Shown here: piece by piece, positions 1-7,075 of the stretch
Layout of the letters: every line of letters starts with the position of its first letter
How positions within the stretch are numbered: the first letter of the stretch is position 1
The notes under the pieces: model-generated
The model's input: the letters and a program-made list of their open reading frames with translations, nothing else
Told to the model about the DNA's origin: nothing
Database searches by the model: none
Made by a program: the position numbers and the translations under genes
Assembly (NCBI GenBank): GCA_003573635.1
Contig: QUTJ01031613.1
Span: 1 to 13,451, forward strand
Length of the DNA stretch: 13,451 bases
Direction of reading: 5' to 3'
Origin: Goniomonas avonlea
Lineage: Eukaryota > Cryptophyceae > Goniomonadida > Goniomonadaceae

Positions 1-61
1 GAGAGAGAGGATTCAAGCCATTCAGGAACCGCTGAGCGGCCACAGACCCGTGAGGGCCTGC
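1..61 (-). CDS. Possible sixth exon of the host gene (partial, weak)
   Basis: On the minus strand a long pyrimidine tract (about 62-95) ends in an AG at 63-62, a strong-looking splice acceptor. The 61 bases that follow are open to the window edge in phase 1, the phase needed after the exon ending at 363. The encoded peptide begins G-R-P-S-R-V-C-G and resembles nothing I recognise. Phase 0 is open here too, so openness of so short a stretch is weak support. It may simply be intron. The protein would continue beyond the left edge. Confidence 0.25.
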
Positions 62-275
62 CTGAAGGCATAAAGGAGAGAGGGGGAGGAGACGATTCGC
101 TCTTGCCGCCCGTCTGATTGATCCCCAGCCCAAACAGGGCCATGAGGAAGCTCAGGGCTCGGTTTGTATCACGAAGCAGCATGGAGGGCGATTTTCTGTG
201 ACATCAGAGACGTCAGGGAGATCAAGAGCGAGCGACGGGGGACAAGAAACGAGGACAAGCGAGCGGGGAGACAGA

Positions 276-322
276 GGGGGGGGGGGGGAGGGTGTGTCAG
301 TGTGTGTGTGCGCACGCAGGAG
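276..322. repeat. Poly-G run and (TG)n microsatellite
   Basis: A run of about 13 G at 276-288 is followed by GTGTGT-rich sequence with a CGCACGC interruption. It lies in the intron just downstream of the exon ending at 363 on the minus strand. No coding signal was seen here. It is one of several simple repeats in the non-coding parts of the window. Confidence 0.8.
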
Positions 323-362
323 CGAGAGACAAAGAAACGGAGTGTTAGGGACAACACCTCAC

Positions 363-531
363 CAGTAAAGTAAGTGAGAGTCAGCTTGCCAACGGCAGAG
401 CCACCGGTGACAGTGAAAGGCTTGGTCACTTCACCCGGAGCAAAAGACACCTTGGCTGGTGTCGTGCTCGCTCCTGTCTTGCCAGGTCCACTCACCGCAA
501 TCATCACCTGAAGAGCGGTTTTTGTGAAAGC
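363..531 (-). CDS. Host gene exon 5: Ig-like/beta-sandwich segment
   Basis: Minus-strand internal exon of 169 nt, 56 codons plus one base. The acceptor AG (533-532) sits behind a pyrimidine tract (CTGTCTCTGCTCTCCTCAG), and the donor is G|GTGAGG (GT at 362-361). It opens in phase 0, matching the phase-0 donor of the exon ending at 4165, and leaves in phase 1. The peptide has alternating beta-strand character (VMIAVSGPGK, AKVSFAPGEVTKPFTVTG, KLTLTYFTG), the layout of extracellular Ig-like or adhesin-like domains that use a x-F-x-P-G-x-x-x-x-x-F-x-V pattern. There are no cysteines. An in-frame alternative acceptor near 509 would shorten it by eight codons; the upstream one has the better tract. 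The fold is inferred from pattern only. It follows the other beta-rich exon (4165-4277), and a retroelement occupies the intron between them. Confidence 0.7.
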
Positions 532-839
532 CTGAGGAGAGCAGAGACAGTTGTAACAGAAGAGTCAATAGCTAAAGTGTTTTGAATTGGTTAAGGGGAA
601 TTCACACCACGTGCTCCACCGGGCGAGATCGGGTTTGGTTAGCCTGAGATTATCGTAGACCATGATAGCTCGGGAAAATCTTAACCAATCATTGAGAAAG
701 ATCCCCCAACACAGTACATGTTATTGCGGGCAGTGGGAAAGAACTCCCCACAATCCAAGAATGACACAATAGCAAACACAAACACATAGGTACAGCAGGC
801 AAGGTACACTACACAGGTACAACACAGGTTCAAGGTCGA

Positions 840-896
840 CCAGACACGAGATTTTACAATTTAACAATTGTAAAACCAGACACAAGATTTTATAAT
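840..896. repeat. Perfect palindrome between two direct repeats
   Basis: Bases 852-861 (TTTTACAATT) and 866-875 (AATTGTAAAA) are perfect inverted repeats with a 4-base spacer (TAAC). They overlap a 21-base direct repeat, 840-860 and 876-896, with two mismatches. The stretch 532-1100 otherwise holds no gene I can support. The site is left of the last recognisable sequence of retroelement copy C, so it could be a terminal or crossover site of that element, but nothing else ties it to the element. Confidence 0.75.
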
Positions 897-1137
897 AGAT
901 ATTTTACGCCATAGCGGAACACGTGCGAGAACCGTTCATACAGAGTGCAACAAAATTCGGTCACAGTCCACTCCAGAGGCTGCGTGCCCAGCACGCCAAC
1001 AGCCCTCGCCAAGACCCGAACTCGAAAGGGAGCCCAAGCTGTCTGCCACTGAGGTACGCTGGTGAAGGGCTAAGTCCCAGCAAGTATGTCTCAGTGTGGC
1101 AAGCACTCAACCGCGCAGTCTCTGAGATGGTGAACAC

Positions 1138-1436
1138 TGACTGTCAGCGAATGCATACTGCATCCCGAGATCCTTGTGCTCTACCTTCACGCCAATCCTG
1201 TCCAGCAATCGGTGGAAGTGGTCAAACACATTCTTCCATTTTGTGTTGTTGAAACACACATTGGTTGGCGAGCAGATGAGNGGCCCCTCCCGACCGCGTT
1301 CCGCCAGTGCTGCATGAGCCAGCAAGTAAAACGGCACCCCAGTTGCATTGTCATCTGTGACATAGGGAAGGTCGGCAAATTTGCCTTCTGGTTCTTCTCG
1401 TTTGTGCCCACCACACGCATGAAGTGGACTCCGGCA
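1138..1436 (-). pseudogene. Tyrosine recombinase, 5' fragment (copy C)
   Basis: The minus strand encodes a central recombinase segment homologous to the plus-strand one at 9870-10150 in copy A. It has a block VVG-T-N-E-K-N-Q, where copy A has VVG-S-H-K-K-N-Q, resembling the S/T-K-x-N-Q beta-hairpin of YR-element recombinases. After a frameshift comes D-D-N-A-T-G-V-P-F-Y-L (copy A: D-R-N-T-T-G-I-P-F-Y-L), then N-x-T-K-W-K-N-V-F-D-H-F (copy A: R-D-W-T-E-A-M-D-H-F), then G-V-K-V-E-H (copy A: A-I-E-V-D-W-H). It stops around M-Q-Y-A-F-A-D, just where the plus-strand fragment at 1891 takes up the same alignment. Contains N at 1281; a second N lies just outside at 1442. A frameshift near 1370 makes it non-functional. 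Confidence 0.7.
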
Positions 1437-1552
1437 GCCTGNCCGAAGGAAACAAATGCATCCTTGCCGCATCAACTGCCTGTCTGAACCCCGGCCACTG
1501 AACTCGTGATGCAGCGCTGCGGCGCAGCATGGTGCACACACAGATCAAGAAT

Positions 1553-1795
1553 GTGATTTGTTGTTGTCTGGTCAGACGGTTACCGCGAGTGTACGGTTTC
1601 CGCAGGCCGACGCGCCGCGCGGGTGGGTGTGTCATTTGTTGTTGTCTGGTCAGACGGTTACCGTGAGTGTACGGTTTCCGCAGGCTGACACGCTGCGCTG
1701 GCTGGCGTATCACCTTTGTTTCTGACCGTGTTGACTGTGCCCAGGCAGTTACCGTGAGTGTATGGTCTCTGTAGGCTGACATGCCTACGGCTGGA
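1553..1795 (+). repeat. Tandem repeat array (about 78-bp unit, 3 units)
   Basis: Three degenerate units contain GGTCAGACGGTTACCG, then GAGTGTACGGTTTCCGCAGG. The first two are offset by exactly 78 bases (TTACCG at 1580 and 1658), and the third by 91 (TTACCG at 1749) and more diverged. Two more degenerate units lie at 2441-2550. The array falls between the divergent 5' and 3' recombinase fragments of copy C. It is non-coding as far as I can see, although each unit is open in some frames. Confidence 0.8.
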
Positions 1796-1890
1796 ATCGG
1801 GCTTAGCACGGTGGTGAGTGGGACCGACCATGCCAGTGTGGAGGTTTGGTTTCTGGACGAGCTTCGTGAAGGAGTGGCAGGAATGGTGTT

Positions 1891-2100
1891 GAGTCAGCAC
1901 ACAAGTGGTTCGCAACCGACAGGCTGGCCTATGGCAACATTGGCTTCGACCAGCTCAAGGCACTGGGCTATTGGTTGTCAGACATCTGCAAAATCTATGC
2001 TTCTTCAGACATCAGCACCTTCTTCAGACATCCATCAGTGCCTGGGTATGCTGCGAGGGCAACAGTCACAGCCTCCACAGTGGTGCTCTTTGGAGGAGTA
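1891..2100 (+). pseudogene. Tyrosine recombinase, 3' fragment (copy C), inverted
   Basis: One plus-strand frame reads H-K-W-F-A-T-D-R-L-A-Y-G, then F-D-Q-L-K-A-L-G-Y-W-L-S-D-I-C-K-I-Y-A. This is the C-terminal catalytic signature of tyrosine recombinases: a box-II-like His, the (I/L)-K-x-L-G-x-W-x-S-D helix, and a Tyr after it. Copy A has the matching Q-P-I-K-V-L-G-stop-W-V-S-D-T-C-S-F-Y-C at about 10190-10240. The Arg expected in the H-x-x-R motif is Phe here, so activity is unlikely. The strand is opposite to the 5' fragment (1138-1436) and to the gag and RNase H remnants of the same copy, which suggests a local inversion. The trailing sequence to about 2380 stays open in several frames but has no recognisable domain. 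Confidence 0.7.
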
Positions 2101-2207
2101 CATAGAGGAGATCCGGGTTCGTCGGGAGGGGTGAGCATCAGTTGCTCCAGCGGCCGCAGCGGACGTGGCAGGGGCAGCGGAGCCAGAGGCAGCAGCACAG
2201 TCGCTGG

Positions 2208-2245
2208 CATTGGTCCCAGTGTCTCGCATTGGTCCCAGTGTCTCG
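2208..2245. repeat. 19-bp perfect tandem duplication
   Basis: CATTGGTCCCAGTGTCTCG occurs twice in direct succession (2208-2226, 2227-2245). It lies in the unassigned stretch downstream of the inverted recombinase fragment of copy C. Confidence 0.9.
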
Positions 2246-2440
2246 TGCAGTTGTGTGCACTCGAGTGGTGCCACAGCCCATTCAGGAGTCGTGTCTACGA
2301 CACACTTCTTTCACCCAGTGCCCTGGGGAGCCAGCCAGGGGCTGTGGTTCCAGAGGTGTCGGAGGAGGGCGGCCCCCAGTGAGACCAAGGGGACTTGGGA
2401 CGCATATGTTGTGTCCAGGGTGCTTTGGTGCCGATTTCTT

Positions 2441-2550
2441 GGTCAGTGAGCGTACAGTGCCCGCCCACCTGGTGTGTGTGTCACCTTCTCTTGTGGTCAG
2501 GCAGCTACCGTGAGCGTACAGTTCCGCAGGCAGACACACTGCGCCGTCGG
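2441..2550 (+). repeat. Further units of the 78-bp repeat family
   Basis: A truncated unit (GGTCAGTGAGCGTACAGTGC, from 2441) is followed by a fuller one (GGTCAGGCAGCTACCGTGAG, then CGTACAGTTCCGCAGGCAGA, to about 2550). They are in the same orientation as the units at 1553-1795. Together the two groups bracket the 3' recombinase fragment, an arrangement reminiscent of the split direct repeats of some YR retrotransposons. Nothing else was seen between 2250 and 2440. Confidence 0.65.
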
Positions 2551-2579
2551 GGGTGTCAACACATAGCAATGCACCCACA

Positions 2580-3345
2580 CATCCACACAGCCAAGATACT
2601 GTGCGAGGTACAAGACCAGCCACTCTCTCTGGAGCGCGATCTTGGAGTAGTCTCTGCAGAGGCCTTGCTGCTCGGGGTACCAGTGTTGCCCGCACCTCGT
2701 CCAAAGTGCAGGCACCAATGTAACATACAAAGAGTAGCTCTCTGAGTCAAACCATCCGCCACGGCCTTTGCCACTGGCATCTGACGTCAACACTGGGAGC
2801 CCAGACTCTGTCCAGCCATGCGAGACATTGCTGATGTAGGTGTGCAGCCACCATTCCGTTGAAGTCTTGCAGCAAACGGTGTGGTCTCCAGATGCCCTTG
2901 TGTGCGAACGGCAAGTACATCCGTACTCCGTTGCGTGAGGCTCCATGATGGATCCACCACTAGTATGCCTCAACAGGACCTCGCGTGCAAAGGAGGCCAA
3001 AGCGAGAGCACTTGAGGAGGCCGTGGCGAGGTGGTCAGGTGGCTTGCAGCCACAGAGGTTTCTTGTCAACTCGCAGAAGGATCTGCCAGACGCACAGAGG
3101 CGGCTGAGCCCACAGGAGTGGGACCCCAAGTCAGCGCGGGAGCGCGGTGGCAGACTCCCCACCTTGGGCAGCAGCAACACTGTTGACCCCACACCCACAG
3201 CTTGGCAACAGGGACAATACCCACTGCGGCATCCCGTCCTGTGATCCACCGGTCGCTGTGATACACAGCGAAGGGGTTCCCTCTGGTGTTGAGCTCCAGC
3301 TCCTGAGGGGTATACAGCGTGCAGGTGAAGTTGGAGATGTGTGCT
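2580..3345 (-). pseudogene. RT connection and RNase H remnant (copy C)
   Basis: Blocks in order on the minus strand: Y-T-P-Q-E-L-E-L-N (3340-3300), matching Y-G-V-H-P-E-L-K-L-T-N in copy A. Then N-G-V-R-M-Y-L, four residues, K-G-I-W (about 2940-2900), the post-palm G-R-x-Y-L-like segment. After a frameshift, T-E-W-W-L-H-T-Y is followed by L-T-S-D-A-S-G-K-G-R-G-G-W (about 2860-2750), the DIRS/caulimovirus-type E-x-W-W lead-in and first Asp motif of RNase H. Then an I-A-L-Q-R-E-W-L-V-L helix carries the catalytic Glu (about 2625-2595). In life this domain degrades the RNA strand of the RNA-DNA hybrid during reverse transcription. The DNT and HVPG motifs seen in copy A are missing here, and no RT palm is visible. 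Several frames are needed to follow it, so it is dead. Confidence 0.75.
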
Positions 3346-3454
3346 CGCCCCTCCCTTGAGTAGGCTGTGGTGTAGTTGAGGCAACCGGGTATCGACTCAG
3401 CCACCGGCAGCCTCAGCCAGCAGAGCTGCAGTCTGGCGTAATGCCACATCCAAC

Positions 3455-3714
3455 TTTGCCTTCAGAATAGATACCCTGGATTCGGTCCATCTGGGTTCGG
3501 TGGAGGCGGAAGTCTGTGAAGATCACAGAAAAAATGGCCTTGGGCTGTTGCTGATAAGCAATCTTGTCCAGTCATACCCACAGCCGGTTGCATCTGAGTC
3601 ATCATTGTGCAAGGAAATGGGCACAGCATTTGAAGAGAGGAATGAACACTGCCAATCCTAAAATCTGCCAAAGAAAGCAGAATTTTGCACTACAAAGCGC
3701 ATTGCCGACAACAT
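3455..3714 (-). pseudogene. Gag-like gene start, truncated (copy C)
   Basis: The minus-strand ATG at 3714 opens M-L-S-A, as does the copy B gene at 12408, and the preceding non-coding sequence also matches, so the start is supported by comparison. Downstream, in shifted frames, are a leucine-rich hydrophobic stretch, then G-C-G-Y-D, then T-G-Q-D-C-L-S-A-T-A-Q-G-H-F-F-C-D-L-H. This is the C-x10-C-x2-H part of the finger found in copies A and B. A Q-M-D-R motif matches the M-Q-D-R that opens the second copy B frame. The similarity then stops: the PHD-like finger and Gag core are deleted and RT/RNase H remnants follow. At least three frameshifts are needed. Confidence 0.7.
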
Positions 3715-3975
3715 CAGTCCCACGAGAAGCCAACGGCGAGTCCTCTCATGGGACCCACCGATTTGTGGATAGGATTTCGAGTGTTATCTTCGTCTACAAG
3801 ATTAGCGCTCCGCTGCTCAGATAGATGCCGAATCGAAATCCAACCACCACAAATCTCTTAAGGGTTCGTAACTGTCTCTGTACTTGGTCGATTCTTGATT
3901 GAGAAGAAGCGGCTAAAGGAGGGAGACACAAACTCAAGCTGTAGGCATGAAATTCTGCTCCCTAGCTGCACACAT
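3715..3975 (-). repeat. Terminal/5' region of copy C, inverted copy of 12160-12407
   Basis: The reverse complement of 12160-12407 aligns here with gaps. Shared blocks include CAGCGGAGCGCTAAT (perfect, 15 bases), GGTGGGTCCCA versus CGTGGGTCCCA, a GGCATGAA(A)TTCTGC block at the far end, and the sequence just before the gag ATG. It is the 5' non-coding end of the element and probably carries the promoter, since it immediately precedes gag in all three copies. In the window it forms, with 12160-12407, a roughly 250-bp imperfect inverted-repeat pair. Confidence 0.75.
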
Positions 3976-4028
3976 GCCTTAGACATTGCCACGTCTGGGT
4001 CTACACATACAGACTGAGTGAGAGGGTT

Positions 4029-4058
4029 CCGCAGCTCTTTCAGCCGCAGCTCTTTCAG
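4029..4058. repeat. 15-bp perfect tandem duplication
   Basis: CCGCAGCTCTTTCAG occurs twice in succession (4029-4043, 4044-4058) in intron sequence of the host gene, between exon 4 and retroelement copy C. Nothing else is apparent between 3976 and 4164. Confidence 0.9.
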
Positions 4059-4164
4059 CCAAGGGACAGAGACAGCAACACACAGCCAGCCCAGGAGAGC
4101 GAGGGAGCAAGAGTGGAGAAGGTATATTTGTGGCAGAAACACACAGGGGAGAGGGGTCACACAC

Positions 4165-4277
4165 CTCAAGTCCAGCAACCGGGGTGGGGTCCACGAAAAT
4201 TGCAGCGGCCGAGGTGACTCCCTTGACCTCGACAGTCGTGACAACCTTCGAGACAGTGACGCTGCCCTTGCCAGTAA
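4165..4277 (-). CDS. Host gene exon 4: beta-rich, Thr/Val-rich extracellular segment
   Basis: Minus-strand internal exon of 113 nt, two bases plus 37 codons. The acceptor AG is at 4279-4278, with a CTAAC branch-point-like sequence about 20 bases upstream and a pyrimidine tract beyond it. The donor is GAG|GTGTGT (GT at 4164-4163). The acceptor is phase 1, which fits the phase-1 donor of exon 3 and creates a Val codon at the join. The donor is phase 0, which fits exon 5. The peptide T-G-K-G-S-V-T-V-S-K-V-V-T-T-V-E-V-K-G is alternating and Cys-free, like a strand pair in an Ig-like or adhesin repeat. It then runs I-F-V-D-P-T-P-V-A-G-L-E. It would be continuous with exon 5 in one beta-rich region. 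The family is unidentified; the exon is inferred from phase and composition. Confidence 0.6.
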
Positions 4278-4654
4278 CTGTCACAGTTCCAGTTAGGGGG
4301 CGAAGGGAGAGACCCCTTTTCTCCAACTCCATTCTCCCTGATAGACTATGGATCTGTCGCTGCTCTGCAGTTCCTTGGTGTTTTGCCTGTGGGTTGAAGA
4401 GACCAGGATGCCTTGGTGCTGAGTGCCCTGGTGCTGTGCTGGTGCTGGTGTGGTGCTGCGCAGAGAGTTGGGAGGGAGCAGACCGCATGGGAGGGGCAGG
4501 GGGTGGAGGAGGGGGGGTGACTGAACAAGGCGAGTGTGTGCAATAACCAGTGGGACTGTACACAAAAAAAGGATGTGGGGAAATGAATGGTCAAGTGGGA
4601 CAAAAGTGGCAACTATTGCACCACCAAAGGACCAACATATGTACAACTCACACA

Positions 4655-4745
4655 CAGGGAGTGAGAGAGGGACAGTGAGAGCTAGGGAGAGAGGTGAGGA
4701 AGACAGGGGGAGAGAGGGGGGGGGGGGAGAGGGAGAGAGACAATG
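4655..4745. repeat. Purine-rich (GA/G)n tract
   Basis: Nearly pure purine on the plus strand (GAGAGAGGGACAGTGAGAG, then a run of about 10 G, then GAGAGGGAGAGAGA). It lies in the intron between host exons 3 and 4. The rest of that intron (4278-4976) shows no gene I can support. Confidence 0.85.
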
Positions 4746-4976
4746 ACAGAGAGTGGGCAAGACATAGCGCCGCCATCATCCGAGTCTACCTAGTGTAGTG
4801 GAGCTACATGACCTCGGACACAATGTCAACAGATAGCATGACAGACAGCACAATGGCAAACTTTCTTACAATGTGAGGTGTGTCACATGTCAATGTGAGC
4901 AGCAGCACTCTCACTTCCCATGGGCTATTGCAGCAACACACAGCACACACAGATGTGTGTGAGAGAGAGGTGTCAC

Positions 4977-5109
4977 CTGTGGTGGGAGTTGTGATGCTTG
5001 GAATGGTAAGGCAGGGGCCACCATCTGCTCCCTGGAAGCCTGACTTGCACTTGCAGCTTGTGACAGCTGGACTTGCAGCTGGTGACTCCGAGTGGGTGGG
5101 GCAGGGAAC
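4977..5109 (-). CDS. Host gene exon 3: EGF/ephrin-receptor-like Cys module plus Thr/Pro linker
   Basis: Minus-strand internal exon of 133 nt, 44 codons plus one base. Acceptor CAG|GTT (AG at 5111-5110) in phase 0; donor ACAG|GTGACA (GT at 4976-4975) in phase 1. The peptide starts V-P-C-P-T-H-S-E-S-P-A-A-S, continues C-K-C-K-S-G-F-Q-G-A-D-G-G-P-C, and ends in a T/P-rich linker. This is the same module as exon 1: V-x-C-P, nine residues to S-P-A-A-S-P-A, a C-x-C-x3-G-[YF] turn, and G-G-x-C. Modules of this kind are annotated as TNFR-, EGF- or GCC2/GCC3 (ephrin-receptor-like) Cys-rich domains in secreted or surface proteins of protists; that naming is from family knowledge. Joined to exon 2 it follows N-C-K in frame. 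Retroelement copy A lies in the intron separating it from exon 2. Confidence 0.8.
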
Positions 5110-5154
5110 CTGCTCACTGATGGTGAGCAAATGAGCAGTGAGTCTGCAGTGACT

Positions 5155-5230
5155 CACCCTCTCTTCCCCTCCCGCTCCCTCTCTCCCTCTTCCCCCCCTC
5201 TCTCTGCCTCAGTTCTCTCTCTGTGTCCGT

Positions 5231-5263
<33 letters not shown>

Positions 5264-5380
5264 TGCCTGTCTCAGTCTGCCCCCGCCCTCCTTGCACCCA
5301 TTCTCCCCCTCCCTCTCTCCCTCCCCCCTCCCTGCCCTCCCTCACTCTGTCTGTCTGCCTGGCTGTGTCTTGCTCCCTCC

Positions 5381-5412
<32 letters not shown>

Positions 5413-5415
5413 CTG
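5155..5415. repeat. Polypyrimidine tract with (CTGC)n, (CCCT)n and (CT/TG)n microsatellites
   Basis: About 260 bases are almost wholly C and T on the plus strand, including CTGC repeated seven times (5231-5258) and a (CT)n then (GT)n run near 5380-5412. It starts 46 bases upstream (minus-strand sense) of exon 3, so it lies in the intron close to that acceptor. The apparent reading frames in it are low-complexity artefacts. Confidence 0.9.
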
Positions 5416-5544
5416 TGTTGGCACTATCAGTTTCTCTGATTCGGGCCGAGTTACTTCGGGCCGAGAGGAATGCGAGCAGGTTTCACACTTGTCTCGGCGT
5501 GATTAGATCTGCAGCTGGAGCTGCTCAGATTGGAAATCAGACTC

Positions 5545-5681
5545 AAAGGAGTAGGGATATCACCTCGAGTGTAATATAGGTAGCCCGGGCTTTGGTATGA
5601 GCTGCGGTATGAGTTTGAGTTATCTCTCTATCTGATATTCCTATCCAAGGCAGTGAACGGCTGTTTGCCGTTTCTTCAAGC
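5545..5681 (+). promoter_or_regulatory. 5' non-coding region of copy A (probable promoter, diverged)
   Basis: This stretch aligns loosely to 12264-12407: GAGTAG, then GGTATGAGCTGCGG versus GGTACAAGCAGCGG, TTATCTC, a TATTCCTATCC versus TACTTATCC block, and an ATG at the same place (5682 versus 12408). It precedes gag, as in the other copies. No TATA box is clear. A GGTATGAG octamer is duplicated within it. Confidence 0.5.
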
Positions 5682-7075
5682 ATGCTGCCGTCCCCGACCC
5701 GTCGCTGACTTATTTTGTCAGTTGCTGGCTTTTGCTGCACTAACCAAGTCCTCAGCTATCATGTTAAAACCATTCAGGAACATACATGAAAGCCATGGAA
5801 AAAAGGACAGTCACCGAAGTGTATTGGTTTTGACCTGGATTCAGGTAGAAATTGTGAAAAGGACTCAGAGGCAAACACTTCCTTTTGTGAAGAACACAGC
5901 TTGCCAAGGCCACCCGGCAAGTCAGGCTCCCAGTGGCAACACCACATTCATGTTAGGACCAAGATGCAGGACCGCAAGGCGAAACGCCACCCTGAGGACC
6001 CCTACTATCTCCAGGGGCCAGATCTGTCCCATTTTGGAGCCATCTGTTGTTCTGAGTGCTGCCCAGAGATGTTGAATCCGCCTACATCGCTCAGCGACGG
6101 TACCAGGGTCGCCGACTTCGGATGCGGACGGTGGTATCATCAGTCCTGTATCCCGATTGGGACCTGTTCCACCATGGTGGTTTTCTGACACCCACCGTTT
6201 TGCGCAGTGGCATCGCGGGGCGGGGTTCTTACGTGGCCCTCCCACTTGATGATAAAGTGTTTCATCATGTGGCGGGAGCCAGTCGCCAATCCGGCCTCGC
6301 TTGGAGCTGCAGCGTCGGGTATGCCCGACACTTCAGGTGTGTCTGTGTCTGCTTTGTCTTTTGAGAGGGAAAGCGACTGAAGACGAAAAATGCAATGGGC
6401 CATCCAACATTCTAGGAGGCTTTGAGGCCAATGAGAAGTCGCTTGCTAGGTGTAGGAATGTCTTGCAAAATGCTTCAATTTACCTTGACAGTGAGAGGCC
6501 TACTGTAGCTATGTATCAATGGACAAACACTCTTGAATACAAGAGGCCATCTAATATAGCCTTGCATTTCAAGCTCTTGGAAAACCAACAAGAGATGTAT
6601 GCTGGCATTGGGAGCACTTTTGTCGACAGTTGGTCGAACACTAGGAAGTGGTGCGAGCTGATTTGCGAGCATCTGAGGTTGCCCGGTCCCAATATCCTTT
6701 CGACACATCCAGCACAAGTGTACTGGCACTATTGTGATGTTGCAAAGCAAACAAAAAGAGGATATGCATGGCCGAGGCGAAAGGTCAACCCAATTTTGTT
6801 AGCAAAAGTTTTGTTAGCAAAAGCCATCACACGATTCGATAGTGAGGAAATGAGGATCACAACCAATCAAGCAGTCACCACTCGCTTTTGGCAAGTCTTG
6901 GAAGAATGGACCCACCATCCACCCGTCACCACACAGCCACAAGCAACAGCACCCTGAGAAACATCCTCGCGGCAAGGTCCCTGCCCGCAGTGGTGGTTAA
7001 GCAGGTGGTCGTGGCGGCTGAAGCCCCTTGATTTGCCACAGGTGCGGTGAGGAGGGGCATCACTAAGACGTGCTC
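5682..7075 (+). pseudogene. Gag-like protein with CCCH finger, PHD-like finger and CCHC knuckle (copy A)
   Basis: Aligned with copy B, this is the same gene broken by frameshifts. In order: ATG at 5682; a hydrophobic run F-C-Q-L-L-A-F-A-A-L and L-K-P-F-R; a C-x10-C-x10-C-x2-H finger (K-C-I-G-F-D to C-E-E-H, about 5818-5900); M-Q-D-R (5969) leading to C-C-S-E-C-C-P-E and D-F-G-C-G-R-W-Y-H-Q-S-C, a PHD-like finger; a frameshift near 6165-6190; then E-D-E-K-C-N-G-P and the Gag core ending in Q-V-Y-W-H-Y-C-D-V-A-K (about 6710-6750). Copy B has the same motifs. After the stop at 6957, another frame has C-H-R-C-G-E-E-G-H-H (7034-7063) and K-T-C one base out of frame (7065-7073), a broken retroviral-type CCHC zinc knuckle. 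The Gag label rests on this knuckle and on the position upstream of RT/RNase H and recombinase. The protein presumably packaged element RNA. Confidence 0.75.
6794..6823. repeat. 15-bp perfect tandem duplication in gag pseudogene
   Basis: TTTTGTTAGCAAAAG occurs twice (6794-6808, 6809-6823). It keeps the frame and doubles L-L-A-K in the Gag-like sequence. Confidence 0.9.

Larger units (their letters stand above)
1107..3975 (-). mobile_element. Decayed DIRS-like tyrosine-recombinase retrotransposon, copy C
   Basis: Reading on the minus strand from about 3975 the order is: a terminal non-coding region shared with copy B; a Gag start and Cys/His finger (3714-3455); a deletion removing most of Gag and RT; an RT-connection plus RNase H remnant (3345-2580); and a tyrosine recombinase split into a minus-strand 5' part (1436-1138) and a plus-strand 3' part (1891-2100). 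Direct-repeat units lie on both sides of that 3' part. RNase H of this type together with a tyrosine recombinase is diagnostic of YR (DIRS/Ngaro/PAT) retrotransposons. Frameshifts and stops are everywhere, so the copy is dead. It lies within the intron between exons 4 and 5. The left limit is uncertain and could reach about 840. Two single N bases (1281, 1442) fall in it. Confidence 0.75.

Noticed and set aside
164-507. The full 112-codon minus-strand open frame as exon
   Set aside because: Only the part upstream of the G|GTGAGG donor at 363 has protein-like character; beyond it the frame runs into TG and G repeats.
1553-1795. CRISPR array
   Set aside because: Units are 78-91 bases long, diverged and lack unique spacers between short identical repeats; the context is eukaryotic.
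2497-3384. A 295-codon minus-strand open frame as a single intact gene
   Set aside because: Only the stretch around TEWWL and LTSDASG matches the element; other conserved blocks (NGVRMYL, YTPQELEL) lie in different frames, so the frame is a chance-open mosaic over a decayed RNase H.
5092-5579. Long open frames rich in Ser, Leu, Cys and Pro
   Set aside because: They are translations of CT and TG microsatellites with no domain and no codon signal.
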